The position numbers and the translations under genes are program-made. The notes under the pieces are model-generated. The model was not told the origin of the DNA, made no database searches, and saw nothing but the letters and a program-made list of their open reading frames with translations. Below, one piece after another: positions 6,048 to 8,420 of a DNA stretch of 8,420 bases (positions are counted from its first letter, which is position 1; each line of letters begins with the position of its first letter). Source of the stretch: Akkermansia sp. (GTDB taxonomy: Bacteria; Verrucomicrobiota; Verrucomicrobiia; Verrucomicrobiales; Akkermansiaceae); contig JAGBZE010000152.1 in the NCBI GenBank assembly GCA_017628435.1, forward strand, positions 1 through 8,420, given 5' to 3'.

Positions 6048-6926
6048 TTAGTTCTTTGCGGCAGCAGCCACTACACCGTGAATGAACTGGGCGCTCTTGG
6101 AGCCGGAGTATTCATTAGCCAGAGACGTCACCTCAGACACCACGATGGGCACATCCAGACCATTCTCCGTAAGCTCATAAAGCGCAATGTAAAGAATGCA
6201 CTTATCCACCACATCCAGACGCTCTGTGGAGTAATTGTTCAGCAGAGCCTCCAGGCGGGGTTCCATGAGCGGAATGTGGGCAATGATAGCCTTGGCCAGG
6301 GTTTCCACAGCCGGGCGAAGCTCCAGCATATCCTGGTGCATGCGCACCAGACCGGCATACTCCTTGTTGTCCTCCAGTGCCTTCAGGTCCTCCAGCTGGC
6401 TGCAGGTCTCGAGCATGCGGGCGCGACGGTTCACCACAGCAGCCAGAGCCTCCAGCTGCGGGCGGTATGCCGGAAAATCCGCAAACCTGGGCAGCATATC
6501 GCGGCCCAGCCCCAGCACAGCCTTGGCCAGGCGCATCACATCGCCGGCGCAAAGCACCAGCTGATCCGTGGTGTCGCGGCGCTTATCGGCCAGGCAATAC
6601 TGCAGAGCCTTCACGGCGGCATCGAAATTGGAAGACTGGTTGGCATAGCGCTGCACATCCTCCAGCAGGCCGGCGGCGGTCAGGTCGGCATGCATGAGGT
6701 TCTCCAGATTCTGCACGCGCTCCGCCAGCAGACGGGCGGAATCTGCCGTGGCGCGGCAGACATGCAGCAGAGCCTTGGCGCGGGCAGTGCGCAGGTGGTC
6801 CACCTCCTTCTCCTGGGCGATTGACCAGAACACGGCGGAATCCACGGGCTGGGAACCATTGGACAGGTAGGCATACAGATAGCTGAGAGCCCCCTGGCGT
6901 ACTTTACTACGGGAAATATTCATCAT
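6048..6926 (-). CDS. nusB: Transcription antitermination factor NusB, enlarged
   Basis: NusB joins NusE (ribosomal protein S10) on boxA RNA in rRNA antitermination. The C-terminal part is clear: RLDVVDKCILYIALYEL (236-252), IPIVVSEV-type helix (259-266), LANEYSGSKSAQFIHGVV (269-286). The N-terminus SRSKVRQGALSYLYAY (5-20) matches the usual first helix. At 292 residues the protein is twice the usual length of about 140. The extra 120-130 residues lie between roughly 75 and 205, are predicted by eye to be helical and rich in Leu/Ala/Arg, and contain the family-unlike segment CLADKRRDTTDQLVLCAGDVM (111-131). The frame is intact and base composition matches the neighbours, so this is not a frameshift artefact. 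The start is ATGATG, so either codon could be used; 17 bp separate it from ribH. Confidence 0.88.
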   Translation of the reverse strand: MMNISRSKVRQGALSYLYAYLSNGSQPVDSAVFWSIAQEKEVDHLRTARAKALLHVCRATADSARLLAERVQNLENLMHADLTAAGLLEDVQRYANQSSNFDAAVKALQYCLADKRRDTTDQLVLCAGDVMRLAKAVLGLGRDMLPRFADFPAYRPQLEALAAVVNRRARMLETCSQLEDLKALEDNKEYAGLVRMHQDMLELRPAVETLAKAIIAHIPLMEPRLEALLNNYSTERLDVVDKCILYIALYELTENGLDVPIVVSEVTSLANEYSGSKSAQFIHGVVAAAAKN

Positions 6927-6943
6927 CTGCTTCGGGTTAGGTA

Positions 6944-7483
6944 TCAGATAAGAGAACCGGTGCGGCTCACGGAGTTGCGGCGGGCAACAAACTTAGCCTC
7001 ATCATACTGCTCCTGCAGCAGATTCAGCATGGCAATGGCGGCGCGGGCGGCCTCGCGACCACGGTTCAGGGAGCTGGCAATGCAGCGGGCAAATGCCTGC
7101 TCCTCATTGTTAAGCAGCAGCACCTCATGCACCACCGGAATCAGCGATTCGCAGGCAATGCTCATGAGCTGGTTCGTAATAGCCGTGCCAATCAGGTCGG
7201 CATGGGCCGTGCTGCCGCGCAGAATCACGCCAAAGGCAATGACAGCCGAGGGGGTCTCACCGCTGACAGGCTGCACAATAGAGCGCCTCACCATCATCGG
7301 CACCTCAAAGGCCCCCGGCACGCGCACCACTTCCACCTCTACCCCAGGCGCGGCCTCTGCCAGCTCATCCAGGCAATTCTGCAGAAGTGCATCGGTGTAC
7401 TTCTCGTTGTAGCGGGCGGCAACTACCGTGACACGGCCGCTCAACACGTGGGAATGGACTTTCTGGGGAAGTTCTGTAGACAT
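6944..7483 (-). CDS. ribH: 6,7-dimethyl-8-ribityllumazine synthase
   Basis: RibH condenses 5-amino-6-ribitylaminouracil with 3,4-dihydroxy-2-butanone 4-phosphate, the penultimate step of riboflavin synthesis, in the cytoplasm. The 179-residue form shows RYN (24-26), PGAFEVP (56-62), GVILRGSTAHADLI (85-98, proton-transfer His94), and NNEEQAFAR (125-133, phosphate-site Arg133). The usual NKG motif is NRG here (140-142), a conservative change at a substrate-contact region. The HEVLLL segment (119-124) replaces the FGVLT of well-known enzymes. An extra C-terminal tail of about 20 residues follows the last core helix. The start at 7483 is preferred over an in-frame ATG at 7564, because the latter lies upstream of the predicted promoter and adds 27 residues unlike the family. 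First gene of the operon with nusB, ftsY and rlmN. Confidence 0.95.
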   Translation of the reverse strand: MSTELPQKVHSHVLSGRVTVVAARYNEKYTDALLQNCLDELAEAAPGVEVEVVRVPGAFEVPMMVRRSIVQPVSGETPSAVIAFGVILRGSTAHADLIGTAITNQLMSIACESLIPVVHEVLLLNNEEQAFARCIASSLNRGREAARAAIAMLNLLQEQYDEAKFVARRNSVSRTGSLI

Positions 7484-7529
7484 AGCGAGTGGAAGATACG
7501 TTACTGCGGCGTCAGTGTCCGCTGAGGGC

Positions 7530-7558
7530 ACGCTACCACATCGCCGCAAAAGGGTCAA
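7530..7558 (-). promoter_or_regulatory. Predicted promoter of the ribH-nusB-ftsY-rlmN operon
   Basis: The minus strand reads TTGACC (7553-7558), 17-bp spacer, TAGCGT (7530-7535). The -35 box is good and the -10 box is weak. The start point would be near 7523, giving a leader of about 40 nt before the ribH ATG. The leader is too short for a classical FMN riboswitch, and no RFN-element motifs were seen. Confidence 0.55.
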
Positions 7559-7602
7559 GTGCAAAGTAACTATTTTTTACGCGTCATGCGCGTGCGGACT
7601 GC

Positions 7603-7631
7603 TTGACACCACATCTACAAAGGCGTAACAT
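7603..7631 (+). promoter_or_regulatory. Predicted promoter of ppdK
   Basis: TTGACA (7603-7608), a perfect -35 box, is followed after 17 bp by TAACAT (7626-7631). The start point would be near 7638 and the leader about 33 nt. It faces away from the ribH promoter, with about 44 bp between the two -35 boxes, so a regulator bound between them could affect both. Confidence 0.75.
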
Positions 7632-7670
7632 GTCTACTTTCTAAATTTTTTATTCAAGAAGCATACCAAG

Positions 7671-8420
7671 ATGAACAAGATAGTATATCATTTCGGCGGC
7701 GGAACCGCCGATGGCGACGGCAGCATGAAGGCCCTGCTCGGTGGCAAGGGCGCAAACCTGGCCGAAATGGCCCGCATCGGTCTACCGGTGCCCCCAGGCT
7801 TCACCATCACCACTGAGGTCTGCACTTATTACTACGACAACGGCCGCACCTACCCCGCAGAGCTTGATGGCTGCGTGAAGGAAGGCATCGCGAAGATGGA
7901 AGCCCTCGTAGGCCGCAAGTTCGGCGACACCGCAGAAATGCCCCTGCTCGTCTCCGTGCGCTCCGGTGCCCGCGAATCCATGCCCGGCATGATGGATACC
8001 ATCCTGAACCTCGGTCTGAATGATGAGACCGTGGCCTCCATGGCCCAGGCCACCAGCAACCCCCGCTTTGCCTGGGACTGCTACCGCCGCTTTGTGCAGA
8101 TGTACGGCGATGTGGTGATGGGCGTGCAGAAGAACGAGAACGAAGACATGGAACCCTTCGAGAGCGTCATCCACGCGCTGAAGCAGGAACGCTACGGTCA
8201 GGACATCTCCGACTCCGAGCTCACCGCCGAGGATAATCAGGAGCTGGTGAGCCGCTTCAAGACCCTGGTGCTCAAGCGCACCGGCGAGATATTCCCCACC
8301 AGCCCGTGGGACCAGCTGCAGGGCGCCATCGGCGCTGTGTTCGGCTCCTGGAACAACGAGCGCGCCATCACCTACCGCCAGAAATACGGCATCCCCAGCG
8401 AGTGGGGCACCGCCGTGAAC
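7671..8420 (+). CDS. ppdK: Pyruvate, phosphate dikinase, N-terminal part
   Basis: PPDK interconverts pyruvate + ATP + phosphate and phosphoenolpyruvate + AMP + pyrophosphate, in glycolysis or gluconeogenesis. The window contains the first 250 codons; the family usually has about 870-900 residues, so most of the gene lies beyond the right edge. Seen here is the nucleotide-binding (ATP-grasp) domain: VYHFGGGTADG, LLGGKGANLAEM (about 22-33), GLPVPPGFTITTEVC (about 37-51), SVRSGARESMPGMMDTILNLGLND (about 95-118) and FAWDCYRRFVQMYGDVVMGV (about 133-152). The phosphohistidine and PEP/pyruvate domains are not in the window. The start ATG has no strong Shine-Dalgarno sequence (AAGAAG 10-15 nt before is the nearest purine stretch). 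It is transcribed divergently from ribH. Confidence 0.97.
   Translation, partial: MNKIVYHFGGGTADGDGSMKALLGGKGANLAEMARIGLPVPPGFTITTEVCTYYYDNGRTYPAELDGCVKEGIAKMEALVGRKFGDTAEMPLLVSVRSGARESMPGMMDTILNLGLNDETVASMAQATSNPRFAWDCYRRFVQMYGDVVMGVQKNENEDMEPFESVIHALKQERYGQDISDSELTAEDNQELVSRFKTLVLKRTGEIFPTSPWDQLQGAIGAVFGSWNNERAITYRQKYGIPSEWGTAVN

Noticed and set aside
4857..6824. Long plus-strand frame of 655 codons
   Set aside because: Antisense to rlmN, ftsY and nusB, all supported by family motifs; no domain is recognisable in it.
7484..7564. Extended N-terminus of RibH from the ATG at 7564
   Set aside because: It lies across and upstream of the predicted promoter, and the added residues do not resemble lumazine synthases.
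7782..8174. Minus-strand frame of 130 codons inside ppdK
   Set aside because: Shadow of the conserved ppdK reading frame, with no recognisable motif.

Overview
The window looks like a chromosomal segment of a Verrucomicrobiota bacterium, probably Akkermansiaceae. This is an inference from protein style and gene set (a short FtsY without an acidic domain, an enlarged NusB, a membrane-anchored PA14-like paralogue pair, pyruvate phosphate dikinase); no marker gene in the window proves it. Ribosome binding sites are mostly absent or weak. In contrast, several intergenic regions carry clear sigma-70-type promoters of the form TTGAC(N)-17 bp-TA(N4). No tRNA, rRNA, CRISPR array, insertion sequence or phage gene was seen.

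Left part (1-3311). Positions 1-303 hold no convincing gene, only a good leftward promoter and an unresolved short basic reading frame. Then come two tandem paralogues on the minus strand (copy A 361-1665, copy B 1888-3213). Each encodes a protein of about 435-441 residues with a short cytoplasmic tail, one membrane segment, a low-complexity linker and a PA14-like outer domain. The first 75 residues are identical between copies and the outer domains have diverged. Each copy has its own terminator hairpin and a gaplessly conserved 98-bp upstream block, so these are two separately regulated units made by duplication that included the promoter region.

Middle and right (3329-7483). A minus-strand gene string runs ribH (lumazine synthase), nusB (antitermination factor with about 130 extra residues), ftsY (signal-recognition-particle receptor), rlmN (radical-SAM rRNA/tRNA methyltransferase), a small His/Cys-rich hypothetical protein and a small putative lipoprotein. 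Gaps from ribH to rlmN are 6-17 bp, which indicates one operon of housekeeping functions in riboflavin synthesis, rRNA transcription, membrane targeting and translational accuracy. After rlmN there is a 112-bp gap with a perfect palindrome and a strong internal promoter, so the last two genes can be expressed separately; their stop and start codons overlap (TAATG).

Right edge (7603-8420). Diverging from ribH is ppdK (pyruvate phosphate dikinase), cut by the window edge after 250 codons. The ribH and ppdK promoters sit back to back in the 187-bp intergenic space.

The main points for follow-up are the paralogue pair with conserved anchor and diverged ectodomain, the enlarged NusB, and the promoter whose predicted start point falls on a GTG codon of the small gene after rlmN.
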